From the NCBI GenBank assembly GCA_036520615.1, contig DATDJI010000090.1, positions 31,472 through 95,471 of the forward strand: DNA of 64,000 nt. The letters run 5' to 3'. Of this stretch, positions 1 to 8,129 are shown one piece after another. Position 1 is the stretch's first letter, and every line of letters starts with the position of its first letter. Both the position numbers and the translations under genes were made by a program. Source of the DNA: CAMCXE01 sp036520615. Its GTDB lineage: Bacteria; Pseudomonadota; Gammaproteobacteria; Pseudomonadales; Cellvibrionaceae. The notes under the pieces were generated by a model. That model was not told the origin of the DNA. It was given only the letters and a program-made list of their open reading frames with translations, and did not search any database.

Positions 1-16
1 CGAGCAAACGAATCAT
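1..16 (-). CDS. ftsI: FtsI (penicillin-binding protein 3), first codons only
   Basis: An ATG at 16-14 on the minus strand opens a frame that runs off the window edge after five codons. A purine-rich AAGGA lies about seven bases upstream, so this is a credible translation start. The assignment rests on gene order: ftsI (septal peptidoglycan transpeptidase) follows ftsL in the division and cell wall cluster of gammaproteobacteria. Too little protein is visible to confirm it. Confidence 0.5.
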
Positions 17-50
17 ATTTCGTCCTTAAACAAAAAAATTATCGATAACC

Positions 51-326
51 TCATAAAGCATCCTTAGGTTTAGCGATAAAACGTACATTGCCAGGATTAA
101 CCATTTTCAACTGAGCGCCCGCTACGGTCTCCACCCGTGCGTAAGCGGTCATAGAACTCTTTTCCAACAATAATTGGCCGGACTCCACTTGCAATGCATT
201 TAATTCTCGCCGAGTATTTTCCAAATTCGCAGTAGCTCTGCGCGCCAAGTGAGACTCATACACCACTGCCAGTGCCGATACCACAGAGCCCAACCACAAC
301 AATGCAATAACAAAAAAACGGCTCAT
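51..326 (-). CDS. ftsL: Cell division protein FtsL
   Basis: Small bitopic membrane protein of the divisome, which forms a complex with FtsB and FtsQ at the septum. The 91-residue product has a short N-terminus, one membrane segment at about residues 4-22 and a periplasmic coiled-coil-like stretch rich in Leu, Glu and Arg (about 25-60). The C-terminus is typical of the family, with residues resembling an AKPKDAL ending. The length is usual. The gene starts two bases after the stop of rsmH and precedes the putative ftsI start, which is the standard order. The family is weakly conserved in sequence, so position and topology carry most of the weight. Confidence 0.9.
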   Translation of the reverse strand: MSRFFVIALLWLGSVVSALAVVYESHLARRATANLENTRRELNALQVESGQLLLEKSSMTAYARVETVAGAQLKMVNPGNVRFIAKPKDAL

Positions 327-328
327 GG

Positions 329-1300
329 CTAATACTTATTCTTATTTATAGTTTCTTGCGTTTGGCTGCCCGCTAACTTTTCAGCCACACGTAACACTGC
401 GCTGCGCGCGCGGACATTATTTTTTAATTCTTCACTACCGGCTTTAATCGGTTTAGTCACCAAATCCATCGTGCGATTTATTTGATCTGCTCGAATAGGC
501 AAACCCTTTGGAAACTCTTCGCCTTTAACTCCTTCCTTAAAAAAGCGCTTAACAATTCGATCTTCCAAACTATGAAAACTAATTACCGCCACTCGACCGC
601 CCGGTTTTATTACTTCAAATGCAGCCTGTAAACCTTGTTGTAAATCGTCTAATTCTTTATTAATAAAAATACGTATCGCCTGAAACACACGGGTTGCCGG
701 ATGTTTTTCGCGCTCCCATTTAGGATTGGCAGCGGCCACCACCTCGGCTAGATCTTTCGTGCGCTCAAAAGGTTTTTTCTCCCGTCGCGCCACGATTGCT
801 CGAGCGATGCGGCGGGCGAAACGCTCTTCACCAAAATCAAAAAACGCATGCATTAACTGGCTTTCTTGCGCTGTATTAATCCAATCAGCTGCACTGGGGC
901 CTGCTGTCGTATCCATGCGCATATCCAACGGGCCGTCGTGCATAAAACTAAAACCGCGCTCGGCTTGATCCAATTGAGGTGAAGACACGCCTAAGTCCAG
1001 CAACACACCGCTGATCGCGCCCGCTAACCCCAAGCCAATTACAACGGCTTCGATGTCGGCAAAACTGCTATGAATTAGCTGTAAACGCGGCTCTGCGGCA
1101 AATTGCGTTTGGCCAAAAACAATTGCTTCTGGGTCTTTATCAAAAGCCAATACTCGCCCTTGCGGGCCCAGCTGCTGCAGGATGGCGCGAGTGTGACCGC
1201 CGCGGCCAAATGTACCGTCGATATAAATACCCGCCGGATCCTGCACCAAGGCTTGCACCGATTCATGCAATAACACTGAGCAATGCAATTGCTGGCTCAC
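329..1300 (-). CDS. rsmH: 16S rRNA (cytosine(1402)-N4)-methyltransferase RsmH
   Basis: Methylates N4 of C1402 in the decoding centre of 16S rRNA using S-adenosylmethionine. The 323-residue protein opens with HCSVLLHESV, and the glycine-rich SAM-binding motif DGTFGRGGHT follows near residue 30. Other family hallmarks are the LLDLGVSSPQLD stretch, the RGFSF motif, RIFIN and the VISFHSLEDR motif. The length is normal. It overlaps mraZ by four bases (ATGA) and is followed at once by ftsL, so translational coupling within the division cluster is likely. Confidence 0.97.
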   Translation of the reverse strand: MSQQLHCSVLLHESVQALVQDPAGIYIDGTFGRGGHTRAILQQLGPQGRVLAFDKDPEAIVFGQTQFAAEPRLQLIHSSFADIEAVVIGLGLAGAISGVLLDLGVSSPQLDQAERGFSFMHDGPLDMRMDTTAGPSAADWINTAQESQLMHAFFDFGEERFARRIARAIVARREKKPFERTKDLAEVVAAANPKWEREKHPATRVFQAIRIFINKELDDLQQGLQAAFEVIKPGGRVAVISFHSLEDRIVKRFFKEGVKGEEFPKGLPIRADQINRTMDLVTKPIKAGSEELKNNVRARSAVLRVAEKLAGSQTQETINKNKY

Positions 1301-1737
1301 AACGAGAGACTCAACATTTCGGGCGGTAAATCAGTATCACCGTCGTCTGCCAACGTGCTTATCCAGGCTGCTTCATCCCATAACTCAAACTTTTTTCCCA
1401 ATCCCACCAACATCAAATTTTTATCCAAACCTGCGTAATCCCGCAGCGTAGGTGGAATTAATAAACGGCCAGCGCCATCTAGCTCAAGCGGCGTGGCATA
1501 ACCAATTAATAAGCGCTGAGCGCGCAATGCAGCTTTGTTAAAACTGGGTAGAGCTTCAATTTTCGGCAGGATTTGCTCCCACTCAGGTTCGGGATAAAGC
1601 AGTACACAGCGATCTTGGGTATGAGCAGTCAGCACCACGCGGCCCTGACATACAGACGCGAGCGATTCCCGACATTTTGCCGGTACCGCGATGCGCCCTT
1701 TCGCATCCAGACTGATAGCGTGGCTACCTTGAAACAC
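1297..1737 (-). CDS. mraZ: Transcriptional regulator MraZ
   Basis: DNA-binding regulator with two AbrB-like (SpoVT-AbrB) half domains, which controls its own division operon. The 146-residue product begins MFQGSHAISLDAKGRIAVPA, the usual family opening, and a second repeat near residue 80 carries LELDGAGRLLIPP. The start is a GTG at 1737-1735. This is the first gene of the cluster, lying downstream of a clear promoter and three GTGGGG boxes, one of which sits only four bases before the GTG. Confidence 0.96.
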   Translation of the reverse strand: MFQGSHAISLDAKGRIAVPAKCRESLASVCQGRVVLTAHTQDRCVLLYPEPEWEQILPKIEALPSFNKAALRAQRLLIGYATPLELDGAGRLLIPPTLRDYAGLDKNLMLVGLGKKFELWDEAAWISTLADDGDTDLPPEMLSLSL

Positions 1738-1741
1738 CTAT

Positions 1742-1778
1742 CCCCACCATTAAACTCAACTCCCCCACATTGCCCCAC
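1742..1778 (-). promoter_or_regulatory. MraZ-binding boxes in the mraZ leader
   Basis: Three copies of GTGGGG (minus strand) lie at 1778-1773, 1768-1763 and 1747-1742. The first two are spaced 10 bp and the next pair 21 bp, so all sit close to one face of the helix. MraZ of E. coli binds TGGGN direct repeats of about 10 bp period in the same place, so autoregulation is the likely role. The last box abuts the translation start and may also serve as, or hide, the ribosome binding site. Confidence 0.75.
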
Positions 1779-1806
1779 AAAAAAACACTTTTTACCACTT
1801 CGATAC

Positions 1807-1834
1807 ACTATATGTGGGAACCCAGTAAAGTCAA
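1807..1834 (-). promoter_or_regulatory. Sigma-70 promoter of mraZ
   Basis: On the minus strand TTGACT (1834-1829) and TATAGT (1812-1807) are separated by 16 bp, a close match to the sigma-70 consensus. Transcription would begin near 1800, placing the three MraZ boxes in the early transcribed leader. The spacer contains a small TGGG-AA-CCCA palindrome that could be one more MraZ contact. Confidence 0.7.
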
Positions 1835-2188
1835 GGCGATGCCGCACAAAGCCGCGGCCTATGGGAACATTAGGCGGAAGTTAGCGCCCGCTTTGGTCAT
1901 AATTCGAGCGGACTTCGGAGAAAATGCGTGCAAACGGAAAAGGCCTAGGCGTATTGAAACGTCCAAATTGTTTAAGACTTAAATTGGCTCGTGCGGGCTG
2001 CGGGGGAATCCAAATAGATACAACAAGGGCGGGCCGGGGGGCGACTACCCACGGTTATCAAAGGAGAAGAGCTGTGAAAATGAACTGATTTAAGGCGCGG
2101 AGAATATTTGATAGATGGGTGACTATATGAAAGGTCTTTGCAAGAACGCCGCTGCTTGTGCAAACCTGCTGGGCAAGCCTGGCTTAAG
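1835..2188. other. Intergenic region upstream of mraZ, no gene seen
   Basis: This stretch of about 350 bp lies between the mraZ promoter and the stop of the GGDEF-EAL gene. I see no convincing coding frame. An RNase P RNA gene sits upstream of mraZ in some pseudomonads, but its conserved core motifs are not visible here. Confidence 0.5.
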
Positions 2189-4582
2189 TTACTCGGCCGT
2201 GCCCTTGAAGGTGATTAAAAAATTAGGAATTTCAGACGCCGGCAGTGGCTTTGAATAAAAATAGCCCTGAAATACATCGCAGCCTAACGCCACCAAATGC
2301 CGCACTTCTTCAAATGACTCTACACCTTCAGCCACCAGCATTAAATTCATACGCTTAGCGATTGAAATAATCGACTCAACAATTAATATATTGTGCGGGT
2401 CGGTATAAATGTCACGCACAAATGCGCGATCAATTTTGATTGTATCCAAGCGAAAACTTTTTAAATACTGCAGTGACGAATAGCCGGTGCCGAAATCATC
2501 GATACTGATATGGACGCCTAAATCGCTAATCATATTGAGCATTTTAACCACCTCAGATGCTGATTTAAGCAGCGTGCCTTCGGTGATTTCTATTTCAAGC
2601 AATTTAGGATCAAACTGCTCAGCATCAAGAATGCTTCTTAAGTCCTCGTAAAGATCTCGCCTGAAATGGTCGACGGAAATATTCACGGAAATCATTAACT
2701 GGCGATGCTGAAAATAATCGCACTCCGCCGCCCATCGCGTCATCGTCCTTATAGACTCGGTTATAACCCATCTGGTCAGGTCAATAATGCAACCATTTTC
2801 TTCTGCTATTGGAATAAATTCCAACGGTGAAACGCTGCCTAATTCGCGATTATTCCATCGCAACAAAGCTTCAAAGCCAACAATTTCATTTTTACTGTAA
2901 GAAATTTTTGGTTGAAAATGCACTGAGAATTCGTTATTTGCAATTGCTTTTTGCAAGGCGCGCTCGATCAGTTTATGCCGCTCATACTGCACATACATTT
3001 CACGAGAAAATTGCCGGCTCGTATCCTTGCCTGCACGCTTTGCAGCGTACATGGCCATATCGGCGGACTTTAAAAGTTTTTCTGAGTGTTGCGCATCCTG
3101 TGGGAAGGCTGCAATACCCAAACTTGCAGAAATAAAAATACGCTTTTCTTTAATAGCAAACTCGCGCCGAAATGTGCGTAAAATACGCTGTGAGACTTTG
3201 GCCAAATCCGCTTCGGAGTCAATTTCACGCAATATTATAGTGAACTCATCTCCACCCATACGCGATACCAAATCATGTTCGCGCACACAAGATAACAATC
3301 GTTTAGAAGCAGCTTTAAGTAATCTGTCGCCGTAATCGTGGCCAAATCCGTCGTTGACCTCCTTAAATTTATCCAGGTCAATTACCAACAAAAAAAACGG
3401 CTTGCAGGTATGCTCCGCGTCTTTAATTTGCTCGCTTAACAAGCGGTTAAAATTGGCTCGATTTGAAAGACCGGTTAAAGCGTCGGTGAAAGCAGATAAA
3501 ATGAGCTGCTTTTCAGCTAGTTTTTTCTGGCTGATATCTCTAATAATTAAATTATTAAGCCGGACATTATTAATTTCTTGAGGCCAGGCGGTTAAATTCA
3601 ACACCAGGCTTGCACCACGCTTATCTGCAGCTATATAGTCCTCTTCTCCTTTAGCGTTGATCACAGATGCAATATCAGTTACGACCTGAGCTGTTTCACC
3701 GCGCTTAATACCTAAAAAACTAATATGCTTACTAATTAATGTACGGCGGTCGTAGTGAAATAGGTTTTCTGTTTTATTATTAAGGTCAATAATATAGCCA
3801 GCGGAATCGGTTTTGATGTAGGCATCGTTGACCGAATTTATAAAGCGCTGAAATAAGCTCTTATCCGATACCACCATAAAATACAGCGAGTCGATTTGCT
3901 TTTTTGAGCGAGAAAATGTAATTGACGCAGGGAATATTTCGCCGCTGGAGGAGGTCGGTAATAAATCCTCAAATACAAGAATTTCGTCTGCTGACTCGAT
4001 GGTTTTTAAATGGCCAAAAACAGCATTAATGCGAGAGTGGCACTGCGCATCAAAAAGCGTATGTATCTCATCAATGATCATTTCAGTGGAGGTTCTGCCA
4101 AACATTAACTCTGCGGCAGGGCTAAATAATTCAATACAGCCGCGATCATCAAAGACCACTAAAGCATCGGTTGAGGCAGATAAAATGTTGTCTAACAGGT
4201 TCTGCTGGTATTCAAACGCTTTTATGAGATTAAAACGTTCACTCACGTCGCTGATACCGACCAGAATGAATTTATCATCGTCTTGGTCGAGAAAGGAGAA
4301 GGATACGGTGATATAGCTTACGGGCGGGTGATTAACGGGCAAACTGATGACGTTCAGCTCTGCATTCCTAGCGCGCATAGCGTTGGCGACTTCTTCAAAA
4401 GTTCGGCACCCGACTAAATCCGAGCGGCTAAAATCCAATAGCTGATCTAAATGAACCCCTACCGCATTAACTGCCAAAATAGAAAATGCACGCTGATTAA
4501 CATTCAGCACAATTCCTTCTGCGTCACACAGAAGCATGGGCACAGGCAAGGAATGCAGTATGGCTCCTATTTTACCTAACAT
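2189..4582 (-). CDS. PAS-GGDEF-EAL cyclic-di-GMP turnover protein
   Basis: Probable bifunctional diguanylate cyclase/phosphodiesterase. The N-terminal half holds three PAS-like segments (about residues 10-110, 120-240 and 240-360), followed by a GGDEF domain and an EAL domain. The cyclase motif GGDEF is intact at about 443-447. EAL is intact at about 571-573, and the EITEG, DDFGTGYSS, KIDRAFV and AEGVES motifs are also present, so both activities look possible. There is no membrane segment, so it should be cytoplasmic. I chose the ATG at 4582, two bases past the receiver gene's stop, over an upstream in-frame start that lies within that gene; this gives about 797 residues. The partner receiver probably regulates it. 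Confidence 0.9.
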   Translation of the reverse strand: MLGKIGAILHSLPVPMLLCDAEGIVLNVNQRAFSILAVNAVGVHLDQLLDFSRSDLVGCRTFEEVANAMRARNAELNVISLPVNHPPVSYITVSFSFLDQDDDKFILVGISDVSERFNLIKAFEYQQNLLDNILSASTDALVVFDDRGCIELFSPAAELMFGRTSTEMIIDEIHTLFDAQCHSRINAVFGHLKTIESADEILVFEDLLPTSSSGEIFPASITFSRSKKQIDSLYFMVVSDKSLFQRFINSVNDAYIKTDSAGYIIDLNNKTENLFHYDRRTLISKHISFLGIKRGETAQVVTDIASVINAKGEEDYIAADKRGASLVLNLTAWPQEINNVRLNNLIIRDISQKKLAEKQLILSAFTDALTGLSNRANFNRLLSEQIKDAEHTCKPFFLLVIDLDKFKEVNDGFGHDYGDRLLKAASKRLLSCVREHDLVSRMGGDEFTIILREIDSEADLAKVSQRILRTFRREFAIKEKRIFISASLGIAAFPQDAQHSEKLLKSADMAMYAAKRAGKDTSRQFSREMYVQYERHKLIERALQKAIANNEFSVHFQPKISYSKNEIVGFEALLRWNNRELGSVSPLEFIPIAEENGCIIDLTRWVITESIRTMTRWAAECDYFQHRQLMISVNISVDHFRRDLYEDLRSILDAEQFDPKLLEIEITEGTLLKSASEVVKMLNMISDLGVHISIDDFGTGYSSLQYLKSFRLDTIKIDRAFVRDIYTDPHNILIVESIISIAKRMNLMLVAEGVESFEEVRHLVALGCDVFQGYFYSKPLPASEIPNFLITFKGTAE

Positions 4583-4583
4583 A

Positions 4584-4946
4584 TCAGATAAACTTCTTGA
4601 TCGTCCCGATAACGCTCTCCCCTCTAAAAGGCTTAATAATCCAGCCTCTAACGCCCAGTTCTTTACCGCGCTCCTTTGATACGCGATCAAATTCTGTTGT
4701 GAGCATAATAAATTGGGTAGTGCAGTCGGGCAATTCTTGTCTGACTCGTTCGATCATTGTCAAGCCATCCATAACGGGCATGTTAATGTCCACGATAGCA
4801 AGCGGAATGTTTTTGTATTCTTTTAATAACAAAAAACCCTCTAAGCCATTGCAAGCGATAAGTGAATCAATCCCATGTCCCTTAAGAAACGAGGAAACTT
4901 CGTTTACCATCACAGCCGAGTCATCAATCAGCATGACTTGCGCCAT
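4584..4946 (-). CDS. CheY-like single-domain response regulator
   Basis: Stand-alone receiver domain of 120 residues. The acidic pair follows VMLIDD near residues 8-9. The phospho-acceptor Asp lies in AIVDINMP near residue 53, the conserved Thr in MLTTE and the Lys in IIKPF near residue 106. There is no output domain, so it acts by protein contact. It lies directly upstream of the PAS-GGDEF-EAL gene with almost no gap, and opposite a CheX-like phosphatase gene. The likely scheme is that its phosphorylation controls the c-di-GMP enzyme. No kinase is adjacent; the CheA-core sensors 12-20 kb away are possible but unproven donors. Confidence 0.92.
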   Translation of the reverse strand: MAQVMLIDDSAVMVNEVSSFLKGHGIDSLIACNGLEGFLLLKEYKNIPLAIVDINMPVMDGLTMIERVRQELPDCTTQFIMLTTEFDRVSKERGKELGVRGWIIKPFRGESVIGTIKKFI

Positions 4947-5086
4947 AGCCTTACCCCCACCCTTTTTTATTGAAATAACAGGCTTATGCTCTACCCGCCT
5001 GTTTATTTTAGATCAAGATGGCCATGTTGTAAGAAAAGCTCAGCAGATAAACTACACTAATAAGATTAGGCATAGCTGTATTCTAA

Positions 5087-6238
5087 ATGTCGGCTTCCCT
5101 TGATGCCCCGTTATCCGTTTTAGATATAGAGATGGGAATTCAATCGAGTTTTAATAGCGAGCGATCGGCAATCGCAGTGTTGCTATCACATTTTTTAACA
5201 GCGCTCTTCAAAGGCAACCGCATGCTAGCATTGACGCGAACCATACATCCTAAAAACTGTAGCGCAATCGGCTGCACGATCTTGGTGTATGACAACAACG
5301 AAGAAGCTATAAATCTCATTAAGTCGCTATCAGCCGATGGCAATATTAAAATTCCTAATAAAGACGAAGAAACTATTACGGAATCTATTGCACAACTTGA
5401 CCTAAACGAAAGCGATATTTGCGCTATTTTTCTCAGTGAAGAATTCGATAGTGAAGGATTAACAGGAATTGATATAGCGGCAAAATTCCACAGTGCCAAA
5501 AGCAACACCCCAATATTTATGCGCCTTACCGGCAATCGCACACTGAATGATTTACCTTTGGCGCAGCGCCAGCTTATTACCGGCTGTTACACCGCAAACC
5601 GTCCCGAACAGCTAAAAAAAATCACTGAAAGTTTTTTATATGGGTTCTATTTCCCCAATCATTTGGTACAAATCTTTTTAGAAGCAGGCTTATACACTCT
5701 CAGCTGTGCTATTGGAAATTGTGAAATTAAAAGTTCTGTTCCATTTTTAGTCTATGATTACACGCTGGCTGCAGAATTTACGAGCATATTGCCGATGCAA
5801 TTACCCTTTGGTAACGGGGTACTAACCTTTTCTATCAAAGAGAATGACGCGCTTATTCTGATAAAAAATGAGCACACTGCATTAAACAGTGACCAGACTT
5901 CCACAGATCATTGCAATCAATTTATCAGCGAAATCACTAATCAATTTTGGGGAAAAGTGCGCAGAATGTGCCAGGCAGCTTACGGCAGTGAGCAACATAG
6001 GGCGCCAGTGACTATTCCTATTATTGTTAACCATCAGCAAAAATACATCAGTTTTGGCAATCACACACCACAGTTGTGTTTTCGCTACCTGTTAATTAGA
6101 GATCACTTAATTCCCGAGGCTATTAGTGTGGAGTTTAAAATTATCTTTAACACAATTTTAAGGCCGAAGGATTTTTACGAGCTGTTGCCGCGCATTGCTC
6201 CCACAGCAGAGGACGATCATTTTGAGAGCTTTCCCTAA
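5087..6238 (+). CDS. CheX-like protein with degenerate receiver-like N-terminus
   Basis: This 383-residue cytoplasmic protein is divergent from the receiver/GGDEF-EAL pair. The first half contains TILVYDNNEEAI and later IFLSEEF, which reads like a receiver fold without a good phospho-acceptor site. The second half has an E-x2-N-x3-GK-type helix (EITNQFWGKVRR) followed by a beta-rich stretch with a YISFGNH segment, reminiscent of the CheC/CheX/FliY phosphatase signature. The inferred role is dephosphorylation or modulation of the neighbouring CheY-like protein. The start is uncertain: the ATG at 5087 has no good ribosome site, and an internal ATG at 5222 preceded by AAAGG is an alternative. 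Family assignment is from motif impression only. Confidence 0.55.
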   Translation: MSASLDAPLSVLDIEMGIQSSFNSERSAIAVLLSHFLTALFKGNRMLALTRTIHPKNCSAIGCTILVYDNNEEAINLIKSLSADGNIKIPNKDEETITESIAQLDLNESDICAIFLSEEFDSEGLTGIDIAAKFHSAKSNTPIFMRLTGNRTLNDLPLAQRQLITGCYTANRPEQLKKITESFLYGFYFPNHLVQIFLEAGLYTLSCAIGNCEIKSSVPFLVYDYTLAAEFTSILPMQLPFGNGVLTFSIKENDALILIKNEHTALNSDQTSTDHCNQFISEITNQFWGKVRRMCQAAYGSEQHRAPVTIPIIVNHQQKYISFGNHTPQLCFRYLLIRDHLIPEAISVEFKIIFNTILRPKDFYELLPRIAPTAEDDHFESFP

Positions 6239-6340
6239 GTTCTAAGCAATGAGAAATAATTGATGGAGTATTCTCAACCTAAATATCTAAATTCGATTTA
6301 CTGAGTTAATTATCTTCACTTAGTAGAACAGGTAGCAGCG

Positions 6341-6793
6341 CTATATCAGCCCACTACAAGCCAGCCCCGCCACGCAGATCAACCATTGCCCAGCAGCTAG
6401 AATTATCAAGTGTTTTTGTAATCGCAAACAGCCTTGCGCACGCGCTTTTAAATCTCGCTCCGATGGGTATTTTATAAGCCCCAAAGCCAATAGACTCTCA
6501 TCGAACGATCTATACGCAGACTCGCTATGTTGCTCACGCCATAACGTCATAATCTTTAAATCTAGAAGCACCCGCATGCTTAACCATGCGGCGGGCAAAG
6601 CGAGCACCATAACGCTCAGGTGCAATATTTTGCCTGTATGCAGCCCTTCTTGAGCCAATACTAATGCCAGCGCACTTATGACTGAGGCTATTAGGCTTAG
6701 CAACATAAATGGCCAGCTGCTATCAAGCAGGCTCGCGGTGGTAGTTGCTAAAGTTTGGGCGGGAGTCGTCATGGCTTGAGCACCTTCAAACAT
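6341..6793 (-). CDS. Small membrane protein at end of ynb-type lipid operon
   Basis: Unrecognised 150-residue protein with two hydrophobic hairpin segments at about residues 28-48 and 58-75 and another near the C-terminus (about 130-148). A charged cytoplasmic stretch lies between them. Its ATG overlaps the end of the ynbD-like gene by eight bases, so it is translated with that operon. The context suggests a role in, or assistance to, the membrane lipid pathway, but no catalytic motif is visible. A second ATG at residue 8 could be the true start. Confidence 0.75.
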   Translation of the reverse strand: MFEGAQAMTTPAQTLATTTASLLDSSWPFMLLSLIASVISALALVLAQEGLHTGKILHLSVMVLALPAAWLSMRVLLDLKIMTLWREQHSESAYRSFDESLLALGLIKYPSERDLKARAQGCLRLQKHLIILAAGQWLICVAGLACSGLI

Positions 6794-8129
6794 CAGCCAG
6801 CGCGAGCAATTGTTCGCGCTGGGCCGAGGAGATAATCACACAGCTGCGCTGCTGGGTGAGCAGCTCAAGGGCTGCCTCTACCGAATAATTGCGATAGCAC
6901 ACAAGCCAAGCAGCTATTGCTGCAGCGCTACGGGACACACCCAGAGCACAGGCGACCAACACTGGACCAAGTTGCTGCGTCTGATCAATGGCCTGCGCCG
7001 CCGTGCGCAATTGAGCTGAAGCTATGGGTAATAAATCTAATGTTGGCAGAGCGCGATAGGTGCCAGTATGGATTACCGGCAGTTCGGCAGTCAGGTCAAC
7101 AAGACCTGGGTTCGCTTCGAGACGAAGTATGAGCTGTGGTAAAGCGCATAGCGCACCAAGGTAGACACCAGGCACAATCTGCGAAACTTGCGGACGGGTG
7201 CGCAGGTGATACCAAACATTTATACGCGCACCCCAATAGTAGGGCGCTAGAAACGCGTAATGACTGAAGGCAATTCGTCCATCTGCTTGTTTGCCTAAGT
7301 GCGCAGCGCTCCCCCCTAAATAAACCGCCGCCACATAGCCAAGCGCGCAAGCTACCCAGCAAAGCAAACTTGCCGTGACGCTCGGCCACAGCTGCCAGGC
7401 AGGCAAGGCCAAAGCAGTGGCACCGAGGGCATAATACCGAGCTAATTGCCGGCGGCGGATTATCGGCTCCGGCCGCAAGCGCCATATGCCAGGCTGCTCA
7501 GGAACGGCCAGCAGGCAAAAGGCACCCGCCCATAAACCGCTGAGCAGGTCGATAACATGGTGTTGCCAGGTGGTTAAAACAGAGAGAGCAATCAGCCAGC
7601 ACCAACCATCCACCCCATATCGCCAGCGGCTGCCCCGAGTATAAAGACGGTATTGCCGCCAAAGTACGAGCAACAAAACTATATGCAGAGAGGGCGCCTG
7701 GTTATAAGGCAGGTCGAACTGTGCCAGAGCAGTAAACAGGCTGCCGAACATGCCATCGGTAGCCTCGCGTTGAAAAGCAAACTTCAGCGGGAAAAATAAG
7801 AAAGCACTGATGCACAACACTTGAGCCAATAACAGCCGCTTGACCAGACGTAGCAAGCTCGCCCTCGTGGCGGCAAGGAATAGAGCTAAACCGTAAAAAA
7901 GATCAATGGTCCAGTAAGGCACTATCGTCCAGGGCCAAAATGGAATCCGGTGCTCCCACGCAAAGTAAAACGATGGCACCGGCTCAAGGGTGGCAGTGTA
8001 TTGATTGACATTGTTATAGGTGGCAAAAAAGATAACGCCCAACAGCGCACCAGCCAATAGCGCCCAGCCCCATGGATGGGATTCAGGCTCGGTAAGATGA
8101 GACTGAGTATTCTGAGGCGAATTAGTCAT
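6786..8129 (-). CDS. ynbD: PAP2 / dual-specificity phosphatase fusion (YnbD-like)
   Basis: Polytopic inner-membrane phosphatase. About residues 15-230 form a PAP2-like membrane domain with several helices; a PSLH stretch and a later HHVIDLLSGLWAG give the two histidine-containing motifs. The C-terminal part has a protein-tyrosine-phosphatase loop, ACALGVSRSA, in the C-x5-R form. This is the architecture of E. coli YnbD. A lipid phosphate or phosphatidylglycerol-phosphate-like substrate is plausible given the operon. I chose the ATG at 8129 (447 residues), which overlaps the upstream gene's stop by eight bases, over the more distal 8171 start. Confidence 0.85.
   Translation of the reverse strand: MTNSPQNTQSHLTEPESHPWGWALLAGALLGVIFFATYNNVNQYTATLEPVPSFYFAWEHRIPFWPWTIVPYWTIDLFYGLALFLAATRASLLRLVKRLLLAQVLCISAFLFFPLKFAFQREATDGMFGSLFTALAQFDLPYNQAPSLHIVLLLVLWRQYRLYTRGSRWRYGVDGWCWLIALSVLTTWQHHVIDLLSGLWAGAFCLLAVPEQPGIWRLRPEPIIRRRQLARYYALGATALALPAWQLWPSVTASLLCWVACALGYVAAVYLGGSAAHLGKQADGRIAFSHYAFLAPYYWGARINVWYHLRTRPQVSQIVPGVYLGALCALPQLILRLEANPGLVDLTAELPVIHTGTYRALPTLDLLPIASAQLRTAAQAIDQTQQLGPVLVACALGVSRSAAAIAAWLVCYRNYSVEAALELLTQQRSCVIISSAQREQLLALADV

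Noticed and set aside
1835..2188. Possible RNase P RNA gene upstream of mraZ
   Set aside because: The conserved core stretches of the RNA are not present, and the gap is too short and unstructured.
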